Positions 53,101 through 62,100 of a DNA stretch of 64,000 nucleotides are shown here, in pieces. The notes beneath the pieces were generated by a model. It was not told the origin of the DNA. It saw only the letters and a list, made by a program, of their open reading frames with translations, and made no database searches. Position numbers and translations under genes: made by a program. Every line of letters starts with the position of its first letter. Position 1 is the stretch's first letter. Origin of the DNA: Aurantibacter crassamenti (GTDB taxonomy: Bacteria; Bacteroidota; Bacteroidia; Flavobacteriales; Flavobacteriaceae); the NCBI RefSeq assembly GCF_016811105.1, contig NZ_JAFBGM010000001.1, positions 2,755,621-2,819,620 on the forward strand, in the 5' to 3' direction.

Positions 53101-55102
53101 ATACCAATGGACAAAAATTAGTGGACCAAGCGGTCAGACTTTAAATGGTGTTAATTCTTCTACCTTAACAGCCGAAAATTTACAAGAAGGTATTTATGTT
53201 TTCCGATTGACAGTTACAGATGACGATAATGCCGAGGCATTAGACGATGTACAGGTGACCGTATTTCCAGAAGTAATAAACAACTTTGTTTTACGAATAA
53301 ATGCAGGTGGAGGAACAACAACATTCAACAATGAAACTTTCGAAGCAGATCAAAATTTCAATACGGGAAGAACTTTAAATAGATTTCAAACGGGATTGCC
53401 ACAACCCTATAGTTCTATACGTTATAGTCCTTCACAGGTAATGGCATATGATATTCCTCTTGCGGATGGTGAGTATACTGTAAATCTTCATTTTGCGGAA
53501 ATCTATTTTGGCGCTACAGGTGGAGGGTCAGGTGGAGCAGGCAAAAGAGTGTTTGATGTCAAAATTGAAAATCAACTGGTTGAAGATAATTTAGATGTAT
53601 TTGCTGAAGTTGGTGCAGAAGAAATGTTGGTAAAATCACATACTGTGAATGTAACAGGAGGTGTATTAGATATCGATTTTTCTTCATTAGCTGCTGATGG
53701 CGGAACAAGACATCCTATTATTAATGCAATTGAAATACTTGGCGACAGTGGGAGCAATTCTGTTTCACCTGTAGTCTCAGCAGGTGTTAATAAATCAATA
53801 ACACTACCAGTAAACAGCGTTACTTTTAACGGATCAGCAAATGATCCTGACGGTGGTTTGGTTAGCTATCTATGGACGCAACAGAACGGTCCTAGTACTT
53901 CGAGTTTAAGTAACGAGAATACTATGAATTTAACAGTGTCTAACCTTGATGAAGGTAATTATATTTTCCGATTAACAGTAACTGATGATGAGAATGATAC
54001 AGCCTTTGATGAGGTTTCAGTTTTGGTTTCACCTGAAGTAATTAATTCAGAGATTCCTATTGTCGATCTAATAGAAGATCAGATCATTACTCTGCCAACA
54101 TCAAGTATTACTTTAGATGGTTCAGGTAGTGATCCAGACGGTGGTTCGGTTAGTTTTTTATGGACACAAGAAAATGGACCTAGTTCTGCCAATTTGACCA
54201 GCGCAAATACCACGAGTTTAACAGTTTCAAATCTTGAAGAAGGTGATTATGTTTTTCGATTGACGGTAACTGATGATGAAAATGATACAGTTTTTGATGA
54301 GGTGACAGTTTCAGTCTTGCCAGAACCAAGTAATAATTTTGCATTACGAATTAATACAGGTGGTGGCGCGACAACTTTCAATAATATTTCTTTTGAAGCA
54401 GATCAATATTTCGATACGGGTAGAACTTTAAATAGACCTCAAACAGGTTTGCCACAACCATATAGTTCTATACGATATAGCCGTTCACAAGTAATGGCTT
54501 ATGATATTCCCCTAGTAGATGGTGAATATAGAATAAATCTACATTTTGCGGAAGTCCATTTTGGTGCTACTGGCGGAGGGTCAGGTGGTGTAGGTAAACG
54601 AGTGTTTGATGTTCGAATTGAAAATCAACTGGTTGAAGATAATTTAGATGTATTTGCCGAAGTTGGTGCCGAAGAAATGTTAGTAAAATCACATATTGTC
54701 ACCGTAACGGGCGGTGTATTAAATATTGATTTTTCTTCATTGGCTGCTGATGGCGGAACAAGACATCCTATTATCAATGCAATAGAAGTACTTAGTATCA
54801 ATACTGGTAGTGCTGGAAAATCATCAATTAGCTCGCAAGTTGATAATAATAGTATGCATATTTATCCAAACCAAGCGAAGACCTTTGTTACTGCTAGTTT
54901 TGAAGAACCGACAGAAGTTGTACAAATGTATGTTTTTGATATTACAGGTAAATTGGTTAAAACTTACAATCCTAAAGATATTAAAGTCGGCCAAAACTAC
55001 ACCATAGATGTCAATCTATATCAACAGGGAACATACATAATAAAAATGATTGATAGAAAAGGAATAAACTTTCAAAAACAAATGATTGTGAGGCCTGAAT
55101 AA
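47102..55102 (+). CDS. Giant secreted sorbosone/PQQ-dehydrogenase-like protein with CBM6, four malectin and multiple PKD/REJ domains
   Basis: About 2666 residues from the ATG at 47102; the open frame reaches back to a TTG at 47051, which I reject on promoter spacing. A signal region ends at FVNITLTAQ. By DNA position: GSDH-like propeller 47234-48490, PKD 48500-48770, CBM6 49085-49480, Ig-like, malectin 49787-50240, Ig-like, FG-GAP repeats 50545-51640, then REJ, malectin, three REJ, malectin, two REJ, malectin, and a T9SS type-A sorting domain from 54850 (IYPNQAKTFVTASF ... GTYIIKMIDRKG). The first ~1530 residues align with the upstream paralogue; the rest is a module expansion. Malectin and CBM6 domains bind carbohydrate, so attachment to the cell's own polysaccharide or algal glycans is plausible. 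Confidence 0.85.
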   Translation: MKSEATLISKKSPYFDYNFNIDFTWHSYILVAFLLFVNITLTAQLPSSFQKVELLSGLSNTTTMRFAPDGRIFILDRYGEVIIYKPNSQLSVSAGTIPVYHEFEDGLLGIAFDPNFSSNSYIYLHYSVLAENKNRVSRFTMNGDILELNSEVILLDWETQRILSYHSGGDMDFDSQGNLYIATGDNTNHGSYSKQHKTKVEESAEKSSSNTNDLRGKILRITPQENGTYTIPPGNLFPVGTANTRAEIYVMGARNAYRISIDKENTDWLFWGEVGPDANSPSALGPEGLDEMNLVKSAGNYGWPYFSGEDNDAYEMLNITPSPFYNNPAAPVNTSPFNTGLTILPAAEPAWLEFFHESYFAGPRYYHNGALTDQQRFPVEFDEHFFYYDFNTSQIWAVKMDAQGNIINNEQLAPLVFPDTKNGFIDIEMGTDGHMYILAYGKGCCPSNVGTGKLIRVDYTGVVTNTPPVVSLNSDVSSGTLPFTVNFSSDGTFDQEGDSPLTYEWDFDGDGFVDSIAENPTYIYNTAGVFNVQLKVDDGKGGVGVNNITIYAGNTAATFEFNSPVDGGFMNWDDDINFDLEVNDIEDGSISNGIDCNDVNVIPSLGHLNHFHDGATMNACIQNLSLDPGSHDINGEMDIFYVLNANYTDQGGLTAYDQLILHPKRKEAEFFSSSSGVNKIANTDSNGGGSEAIRVNHNDYIVFEGRNLLNINSIKYRTAAATIGGRIEFRIDSPNGQLLSTTVIPVTGSANNWIDVESTFIDPSGKHDLFLVFKNNAGEQNIFDLNYVEFIGTGVSIDNSPPKVNEVLSINSTSTKVIFSEYLTKSTAEEIANYSVNNGISVTSAILQSDNRTVVLTHTAINADTTYQLNVNNVINLAGLSVIQNNFTFSVFSPVRINVGGENHTTINDDVFIADVYATGGKLYNRSVVIADTPDDLIYQSERFGNFTYEIPIPVAGEYDLRLHFAELYFGVGSTSGGAGSRIFNVSVEDISVLTDFDILSEVPPATALLKELDNISITDGFATIKFSSIIENPKVSAIEILSKDTFSVAPTIKINSPSNGADVNLPFDVPFAVQNWEIQEGSTHMHYYIDGVMVGPHYNYDPIIFDDLSLGKHTIRLELYEAGHIPTGNYDEVTINVTTQNVCNTGVFPKNWIVHEIGEELPYRHVYIIPNEDLDGDGLKDIVTGAWWYKNPGNASGNWQRNVIGAPLNNIAFAHDFDNDGDIDLFGTQGEYKGVDMAWAENDGSGNFTIHTNIPSENVQTTYWEPLISGIAGGVFEPNGPFQLVITWNGAENDNSPVQILSVPSDPVNIPWTLDNLNPDSLGEDIIKGDIDGDGDLDLFQSSNWLRNDGNGVFTTFNTGISYVSTPDRAQLADFDGDGDLDAVVGQLGIQTDDSAKTEFAWFEAPADPTQNWTKHILATDISGSLSVFATDIDFDGDNDIVVGEWRDGHRLIAFQNDLCNSGTWIRKTIESSGNGFDHHNGAQVIDIDNDGDLDIVSIGWSNIVPRIFENTSIILSSDPIVDLMEDQIITLPTSSIILTSTASDPDGGAVSFMWTQQSGPNNANLANSNTSTLTATNLVEGDYIFRLTVTDDENDSIYDEVTVSVLKDSGNNFVLRINAGGPEVNYNGSDFIEDTYFDSGKVLYRPQTGLPQPFNSMRFNRTKQMAYNIPLTDGEYIIKLYFAELWFGATSGGVGGVGSRVFDVKLEGALVEDNLDVYEEAGANAMMVKTHIVTVTDGVLDIEFSALADDGGTRDPIINTIEILGQSSTNVVPIVDLMEDQIITLPISSITLSGSGSDPDGGIVSFLWTQTSGPTVATLDGNTSTNLIASNLEEGNYVFRLTVTDDEEDLVYDEVNITVLPETITGTQQPTVDLEEDQIITLPISSITLSGSGSDPDGGSVTFVWTQQSGPNTANLTNANTSKLTASNLDEGNYVFRLTVTDDENDTAFDEVSVQVEGEVLENQNPIANAGNDQSIILPTNSITLSGSGTDEDGNIESYQWTKISGPSGQTLNGVNSSTLTAENLQEGIYVFRLTVTDDDNAEALDDVQVTVFPEVINNFVLRINAGGGTTTFNNETFEADQNFNTGRTLNRFQTGLPQPYSSIRYSPSQVMAYDIPLADGEYTVNLHFAEIYFGATGGGSGGAGKRVFDVKIENQLVEDNLDVFAEVGAEEMLVKSHTVNVTGGVLDIDFSSLAADGGTRHPIINAIEILGDSGSNSVSPVVSAGVNKSITLPVNSVTFNGSANDPDGGLVSYLWTQQNGPSTSSLSNENTMNLTVSNLDEGNYIFRLTVTDDENDTAFDEVSVLVSPEVINSEIPIVDLIEDQIITLPTSSITLDGSGSDPDGGSVSFLWTQENGPSSANLTSANTTSLTVSNLEEGDYVFRLTVTDDENDTVFDEVTVSVLPEPSNNFALRINTGGGATTFNNISFEADQYFDTGRTLNRPQTGLPQPYSSIRYSRSQVMAYDIPLVDGEYRINLHFAEVHFGATGGGSGGVGKRVFDVRIENQLVEDNLDVFAEVGAEEMLVKSHIVTVTGGVLNIDFSSLAADGGTRHPIINAIEVLSINTGSAGKSSISSQVDNNSMHIYPNQAKTFVTASFEEPTEVVQMYVFDITGKLVKTYNPKDIKVGQNYTIDVNLYQQGTYIIKMIDRKGINFQKQMIVRPE
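51655..54800 (+). repeat. REJ/PKD-malectin module array
   Basis: Six REJ/PKD-type units (each with a D-P-D-G-G core, W-T-Q-x-S-G-P and FRLTVTDDE) and three malectin-like units (51945-52410, 53280-53750, 54330-54800) alternate within one gene. The last two malectin units share almost all residues over about 150 positions, pointing to a recent duplication of a REJ2-malectin block. Confidence 0.85.
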
Positions 55103-55129
55103 CAAATTCAAGAAAGAAGATAGTTTTTC

Positions 55130-55870
55130 TTAAGAAAAGTTGATAATCGTTTTGTTAATTATTGGCATGATAAGATTTAGCGTTTTATTTGACAGACGCA
55201 TAGATTTTATCGTGTTTAACTGATTCATATTATGCACATCAGAAGCAATGAAATCTATCAAACCTTCCTCTAATAATTTATGTGCTGTTTTTTGAACTTC
55301 CTTGCCATAAAAATCAGTCAATGAGAGAAGGTTTAATTGAAATAAAATTCCCTTGTCTTTATATTTTCGATATTTTTTAATACGATTATGTAGAAATACA
55401 TAACGTTCAGGATGCGCCAAAATCGGGAATAATCTATTTGAAGCTATTTTTTGCACTGCAATCTCAAAATTAATTGAAGGTTGTAAGTAAGACATTTCAA
55501 TCAAAATATAGGTTTTAGCCAATGGCATTACTTGATTCTGTTCTAAAATATCTTCAAAATTTGAATCAATCATATGTTCTGCTGCTGCCGAAAGATCAAC
55601 ATTTTGCAATTCGGACATTGTTATTGCATTTTTTAAAATGTCATATGCCTTGGTTATAGAAACAATATCATTTGGATAATAATTATGCATTATATGAGGA
55701 GTTGCAATAAACTTGCTACAACCAATTTCTGTAAATGTTTTTATTAATTCAAGCGAATTTTCTACAGTTTTGGCTCCATCATCAATTCCAGGTAGAATAT
55801 GGTTATGAATGTCAATAAACCCTTCAAGGTTATCTACTAAAAACTTTTTCTTATTGAATATTTGTAGCAT
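55130..55870 (-). CDS. cpsB: CpsB/CapC-type PHP-fold tyrosine-protein phosphatase
   Basis: A 246-residue metal-dependent phosphatase. DIHNHILPGIDDGAKTVENS (His22, His24) is the first PHP motif, IATPHIMHNYYPND the second, AHPERYVFLHNRI the third and FIASDVHNMNQLN the last, giving the usual trinuclear metal site. CpsB proteins remove phosphate from the tyrosine cluster of BY-kinases and so tune polymer export; here the kinase is the Wzc-like protein. The longest frame starts with TTG at 55891, but the first ATG (MLQIFNKKK) is preferred, as in relatives. It converges on the giant secreted-protein gene with only 27 bases between the stops. Confidence 0.92.
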   Translation of the reverse strand: MLQIFNKKKFLVDNLEGFIDIHNHILPGIDDGAKTVENSLELIKTFTEIGCSKFIATPHIMHNYYPNDIVSITKAYDILKNAITMSELQNVDLSAAAEHMIDSNFEDILEQNQVMPLAKTYILIEMSYLQPSINFEIAVQKIASNRLFPILAHPERYVFLHNRIKKYRKYKDKGILFQLNLLSLTDFYGKEVQKTAHKLLEEGLIDFIASDVHNMNQLNTIKSMRLSNKTLNLIMPIINKTIINFS

Positions 55871-55888
55871 AGAATGTAAATCAAAACA

Positions 55889-55896
55889 CAAAAATA
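55889..55896 (-). promoter_or_regulatory. Possible -7 box of the phosphatase gene
   Basis: On the minus strand TATTTTTG fits TAnnTTTG. No convincing -33 partner was seen. It would leave a leader of about 12-15 bases before the ATG at 55870 and rules out the TTG frame start, which lies within the box. Confidence 0.3.
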
Positions 55897-56100
55897 CGCT
55901 ATCCTATTTTAAATAAAATATACCATGAATTATATAAACATATTTCAACCTATGTAGTTACCATAAAGTGCTTTAGGTTTATTGTCTTAGGATATTTTAT
56001 TTGGATGCAAAACTTTATATGGTTAAATACAATTTTATGATTTAGTCACTTAGAGTTTATTTTTATAGGAGATATGTACTTAGTTGATATTTATACTTCA

Positions 56101-56153
56101 ATAAAAAAATTCCTTAAATAACCAAAGTTTGTTACTCTAGTTATTTAAGGAAT
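56101..56153 (-). terminator. Rho-independent terminator of the giant repeat-protein gene
   Basis: Fourteen-base arms (ATTCCTTAAATAAC at 56109-56122 and its complement at 56140-56153) enclose a 17-base loop; on the minus strand the stem is followed by a T-run. It starts about ten bases beyond the stop codon of the minus-strand repeat-protein gene. Confidence 0.8.
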
Positions 56154-56162
56154 GAATTTTAT

Positions 56163-59100
56163 CTACCGATTAATATATAAATATCCCGATTTAGATTTTA
56201 CTTTGCTATTATTTAGATACTTAATTATATAGAAATAAACGCCTACTGGAAGTTCTTCATTGATATTTACTGTCGCCCTACCATTTGATACTCCTTTGAA
56301 CGCATTGGCTTCATTATCATAACCTTGAGTTTCAAAAACTTTGACACCCCATCGGTTATATATTTCTACTGTATTATCAGGGAATTGATCAATAAATCGT
56401 ATGCTAAAGGCTCCTTCATTTAAATCCGGACTTACTAGGTCTGAAACTATCTCAATATCACAAGCTACTCCGTTTGGTGGTGTTCCACCTATAGAATCAC
56501 AACCATCCAATGGACTTGTTTGATCTGTAACTTCTTGACCGTCGATAATACCATCGCCATCGGTATCGTCATTATCAGGATCAGTGCCTAATGCCTCTTC
56601 ATCAGCAGTTGACAATCCATCATTATCACAATCACTTTCTGGTAAAGGTGTACCACCATCTGAATCACAATCATCTAAAGGATTTGTATTATCATTAAAC
56701 TCTTCTCCATCAGAAATACCATCTCCATCAGAATCTGAATTAAAAGGATCTGTACCTAAACTAGCTTCTTCAGCATTAGTAAGACCGTCTTGATCACAAT
56801 CTGTGGTATCTAGTGGCGTACCTCCAATAGAATCACAATCATCTAATGGATCTGTACCATCAATTAATTCTTGATCATCTTGAATTCGATCGCCATCGGT
56901 ATCACAAGTAATTTCGTTTGGTGGTGTTCCACCTATAGAATCACATGAATCTAAAGGATCTGTACCATCAACGTTAACCTCTTGTCCGTCGTCAATTCCA
57001 TCACCATCCGTATCTCCATTTTCAGGATCAGTACCTAAGGCATCTTCTTCGCCATTCGTTAACCCATCACCATCACAATCATTAGTAGCAATGCTTATGC
57101 AATTATCTACCACAACAGTAGCTGTAGTCGAATCACAATTTGTTGGATTTAAGTTTTCACAAACAGTATATGAAATAACATAGGTGCCTTCAGTAGCGTT
57201 ACTTGGTACTGATATCGTACCATCACTATTAATAGCCAAGCCAACCAAACCGTCATTATCATCAAGGGTTATATTGATGTCTGTATCATTTACAGGAGTA
57301 CCATTTAAGGTGTCATTCGTGGTTACATCGCCTGCAATTCCACCACTGACGCCATTAACTGGAGTACTACTGAAATCATCTGCTACAGCATCTATTGGTG
57401 CAATACCAACTTCAATGGTTACAGAAGTAGTATCACAATTACCCGGATTCAGGTTTTCACAAATTGAATAGGTAAGTACATAGGTGCCTGCAGGTGTATT
57501 AGAAGGAATAACTATATTACCGTCATTCTCGATAGATACTCCGTTGAGTCCGCCATTATCTGTTAAAGTAATATTGATGTCTGCATCATTTACTGGTGTA
57601 TTATTTAAATTATCGTTAGCAGTTACATCGCCTGCAATACCACCATCGATGCCATTAACTGGTATGGCACTGAAGTCATCAACAGTAGCTTCTATCAAAG
57701 CAGCTTCAACTACTACTGTGAAAATAGCCGAACTACAATTTGTCGGATTCAGATTTTCACAGATAGAATATGTTACATCGTAATTACCAACTGGAGTGTT
57801 TGCAGGAATAACTATTGTGCCATCAGGATTAATACCTACTCCATTAAGACCGTCATTATCAGCTACCGTAATATTTATTTCAGAATCGATTACGGCCACA
57901 CCATTCAATTCGTCATTGATTGTTACATCACCTGCAATACCACCATCTTTTCCATTTACTGGATTTGCACTTAAATCATCAGCATTTGCCTCTATGACAG
58001 CTTGATTTACTGTTACATCAATACTTGCCGTTTCACAATTCGTTGGATTTAAGTTTTCACAGATCGAATACACCAATGTATAAGTACCTGCTGGTGTATT
58101 TGGCGGTACTACCACAGAACCATCATTGTTAATTGCTACACCCGACATACCTCCATTATCTGCAATGGAAAGTATAACATCTGCATCATCAACAGCAACT
58201 CCGTTTAATAAGTCATTTGTAGTTGCATCACCAGCAATTCCACCATCTTTTCCATTTACTGGAGTCGCGTTGAAATCATCATCATTAGCAACCAGACTTC
58301 CTTCAGCTACGGTAATAGTGATATTTGCAGCTTCACAATTTGTAGGGTTCAAGTTTTCGCAAATCGAATACGCTAAGGTATATGTGCCAGCAGGAGTACT
58401 CGGTGGTACAGCAACTGTTCCATTAGCATTTATTGAAGCACCTGAAATTCCTCCATTATCAGTAAGCGTAATACTTAAATCAGCATCGTTAACCGGGTTG
58501 CCATTTAGTAAATCATTAGCCGTAGCGTCTCCTGCAATACCACCATCTTGTCCGTTGATTGGTGTACCACTGAAATCATCTACATTTGCTACCAATGTTG
58601 CCTGTGCAACTACTACATTTACTGTTGCGCTATCACAATTTGTCGGATTTAAATCTTCACAAATAGAATAGGTTAAATTGTAATTTCCGGCAGGCGTATT
58701 TGGTGGAATTACGAGTGTGCCATCATTGTTAATAAGTGCACCAGAAATACCACCATTATCGGTTAAACTGATATTGATATCATTATCATCAACTGGGTTG
58801 CCATTCAACATATCATTTGCCGTTAGGTCACCAGCAACACCACCAGTTTTACCATCAACAGGTGTACCTGAAAGATCATCTGTGACTGCATCTAAAGTAG
58901 CAGCACCAACAACTATAGTCGCCGTAGTGGTACTACAGTTACCAGCATTCAAGTTTTCACAAATAGTATAAGTTAAGGTATATGTACCTTCAGGTGAATC
59001 TGATGGCACAATAATAGCTCCGTTGTTATTAATAGCAACACCGAATAAACCACCGTTGTCATCCATGTTGATATCAATTTCATTATCATCAACTGGATTT

Positions 59101-62100
59101 CCATTTAAAAGGTCGTTAACCGTAACATCACCAGCAATACCACCGTTTTGTCCACTTACTTCATTGGTGCTGAAATCATCTACAACAGCCGTAATAATTG
59201 CTGCTGAGACCACAATATCAATAGCTGCAGCATCACAATTCGTTGGATTTAATACCTCACAAATGTTATACGTAATGGTATAGGCACCCGCTATAGTATT
59301 TTGAGGAATATCAATGGTGCCATCTGGGTTTATAGTTACACCATTTAGACCTCCATTAGCTGTAATTGTAGCCGTTACGTCAGAATTTGCAAAAGCTGCA
59401 TTATTCAAGGTGTCATTATCAAAAACACTTGTTGTTGTACCGCCAGTATATCCGTTTACAGGACTAGCAGAAAGGTCATTATCAACTGCGTCAATTACTG
59501 GTGGCGTAACCACTATAGTTACCACCGCATTATCACAGTTTCCTGGATTCAGTTTTTCACAAATTTGATAAACAACACTATATGTACCTGCCTCTGTACC
59601 TGCTGGTACAGTGATATCGCCATTTACATCAATACTTACACCCGTAATTCTTCCATCATCAGTAACTACAATATTTACTTCGGATGCAAGAACAGGATTT
59701 GTATCTAGTTCATCATTGGTAATAACATTTCCAGCAGTACCTCCGTCAAAACCGTTTAAGGTTGTTGCAGAAAAATCATCATCAATTGCATTAATATTAC
59801 CAGCGCCGATTTCAATAATTGCAGAAGCTGAATCACAGTTTCCTGGGTTTGTAAGTTCGCATATAGTATAGGTAATAGTATAAGTTCCAGCTGCGGTTCC
59901 TGATGGTATGTTTATTGAACCATTGGTTCCGATAGTAGCTCCTGAACCACCATCTGTATCTAGCGTTGTTGTTACATCTGCTGGATCTACTGGCACTCCA
60001 TTTAAGGTGTCATTTCCTAGTACACTACCTGCTGAGCCTCCAAAGTTACCATTGACCGTAGTGGCTGAAAAATCGTCATCAACTGCATCAATTACAGGAG
60101 CACTTATTACTACAACTACCGTTGCGGTATCGCAATTTGCTGTGTTTAAAGCTTCACATATTTGATATGTTACCGTATATGAACCAGCGGTAAAATTCTG
60201 TGGAATCTCAAGTGTTCCATCTGTATTAATAGTGATACCCGTAATTCCACCATCATTTACAATCGAAGGAATCACACTTGTTGAAGCAAAAGCTACACCA
60301 TTAAGTTCGTCATTGGTATAAACCGTTGCTGTTGTTCCACCATCAAAACCATTCACAGGAGTACCTGAGAAATCATCATTTACGGCATCTATTACAGCTG
60401 CTGTCACCAAAATAGTTATGGTAGCCGAATCGCAATTAGTAGGATTCAAGTTTTCACAAATAGTGTAAACTACGGTGTACGTACCTGCCGGTGTATTCGG
60501 CGGCACAATAAAGTTACCATCATTATCAATACTGGCATTTGTTAATCCTCCATTATCAGAAATAAAGATATCACCATCATCAACCGGTTGACCATTTAAG
60601 GTATCATTTGCTGTAACGTCACCAGCTATTCCACCTTCAAGACCATTTACAGGGTTACCGGTAAAGTCATCGTCTGTTGCTCCTAAAACTGCAGGTTGTA
60701 CTAATACAGTTACTGTTGCAGTATCACAGTTAGAAGGATTTATTTTTTCGCAAATATTATAGGTCACAGTATACGTATTGGCAGCTGTATTTTGGGGCAC
60801 AGTTAATGTACCATCTGCATCTACGCTAATTCCACTCAACCCACCATTATCTGTTATGGTAATTACGATATCACCATCTACAACTGAAATTCCATCTAAA
60901 GTATCATTCGTAGTCACATCACCAACAGCGCCACCATCTTGACTATTCACTGGGTTACCACTAAAGTCATCATTCACAGCATCGATTGCAGCGGCTGTAA
61001 CCACAACTATAGCCGTAGCAGCGTCACAATTACCTGGATTTAAGTTTTCACAAATACTATATCCGATGGTATAAGTTCCAGCAGGAGTACCTGAAGGAAC
61101 GGTTACAGAACCATCTGTATTGATAGTTGCTCCATTTAAGCCGTCAGCATCAGTAAGTGAAATTGTAATTTCTCCGTCAACAACTGCAACACCATTTAAG
61201 GTATCGTTGATGGTTATATCACCTGCAGTACCACCCGTTTTTCCATTAATAGGATTTCCTGAGAAATCATCATCAACAGCATCTATTGGTGAAGCAGTAA
61301 CCACAACGATTACGGTTGCTGAATCACAATTAGCTGGATTCAAATTTTCACAGATATTGTAGGTTAATGTATACGTACCAGCGGGGGAATTTGAAGGTAC
61401 ATTTATAGCACCGTTTGTTCCAATATTCGCACCCGAAAGTCCATCATTATCTGTTAGCGTGATTGTAATATCACCGTCATTTACAGCTACACCGTTTAAG
61501 GTGTCATTGGTTGTAATATCACCTGCGTTTCCACCCGTTTTTCCATTAATAGGATTTGCTGAGAAGTCATCATCGACAGCATCAATTACTGCAGCCTCAA
61601 CGATAATCGTAGTTGTTCCTGAATCACAATTTGTAGGATTCAGATTTTCACAGATATTGTATACAATATTATAGGTGCCAGCTGGAGAGTTTGCCGGTAT
61701 TGTTATATTACCATTAGGACCAATATTAACGCCGTTTAATCCATCCGTATCCGTTACTGTTATCGCGATATCATTATCATTTACGGCCACACCGTTTAAT
61801 GTATCGTTAGTTGTTACATCACCTGCAACACCTCCAATTTTACCATTAATAGGACTTCCAGATAAATCATCATCATTCGCTACTATAGCTGCAGCTTCAA
61901 CTACAATTATAGCGCTAGCTGAATCACAATTTGTTGGATTTAAGTTTTCACAAATACGATATACTACGGTATATGTTCCTGCAGCTGAATTAGTGGGAAC
62001 ATTGAATGAACCATCCGCATTCAGAGTAATTCCTGTTAGACCATCATTGTCTGTTACAGACATAGTAATTTCATTGTCTAACACGGCTACGCCATTTAGT

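Noticed and set aside
55125..55138. 14-bp palindrome TTTTCTTAAGAAAA between the convergent secreted-protein and phosphatase genes
   Set aside because: Too short and AT-rich to support a terminator call, and it overlaps the phosphatase stop.
55871..55891. N-terminal extension of the phosphatase from TTG
   Set aside because: The TTG overlaps a -7 box match and the extension is absent from the family pattern; the ATG at 55870 is better.
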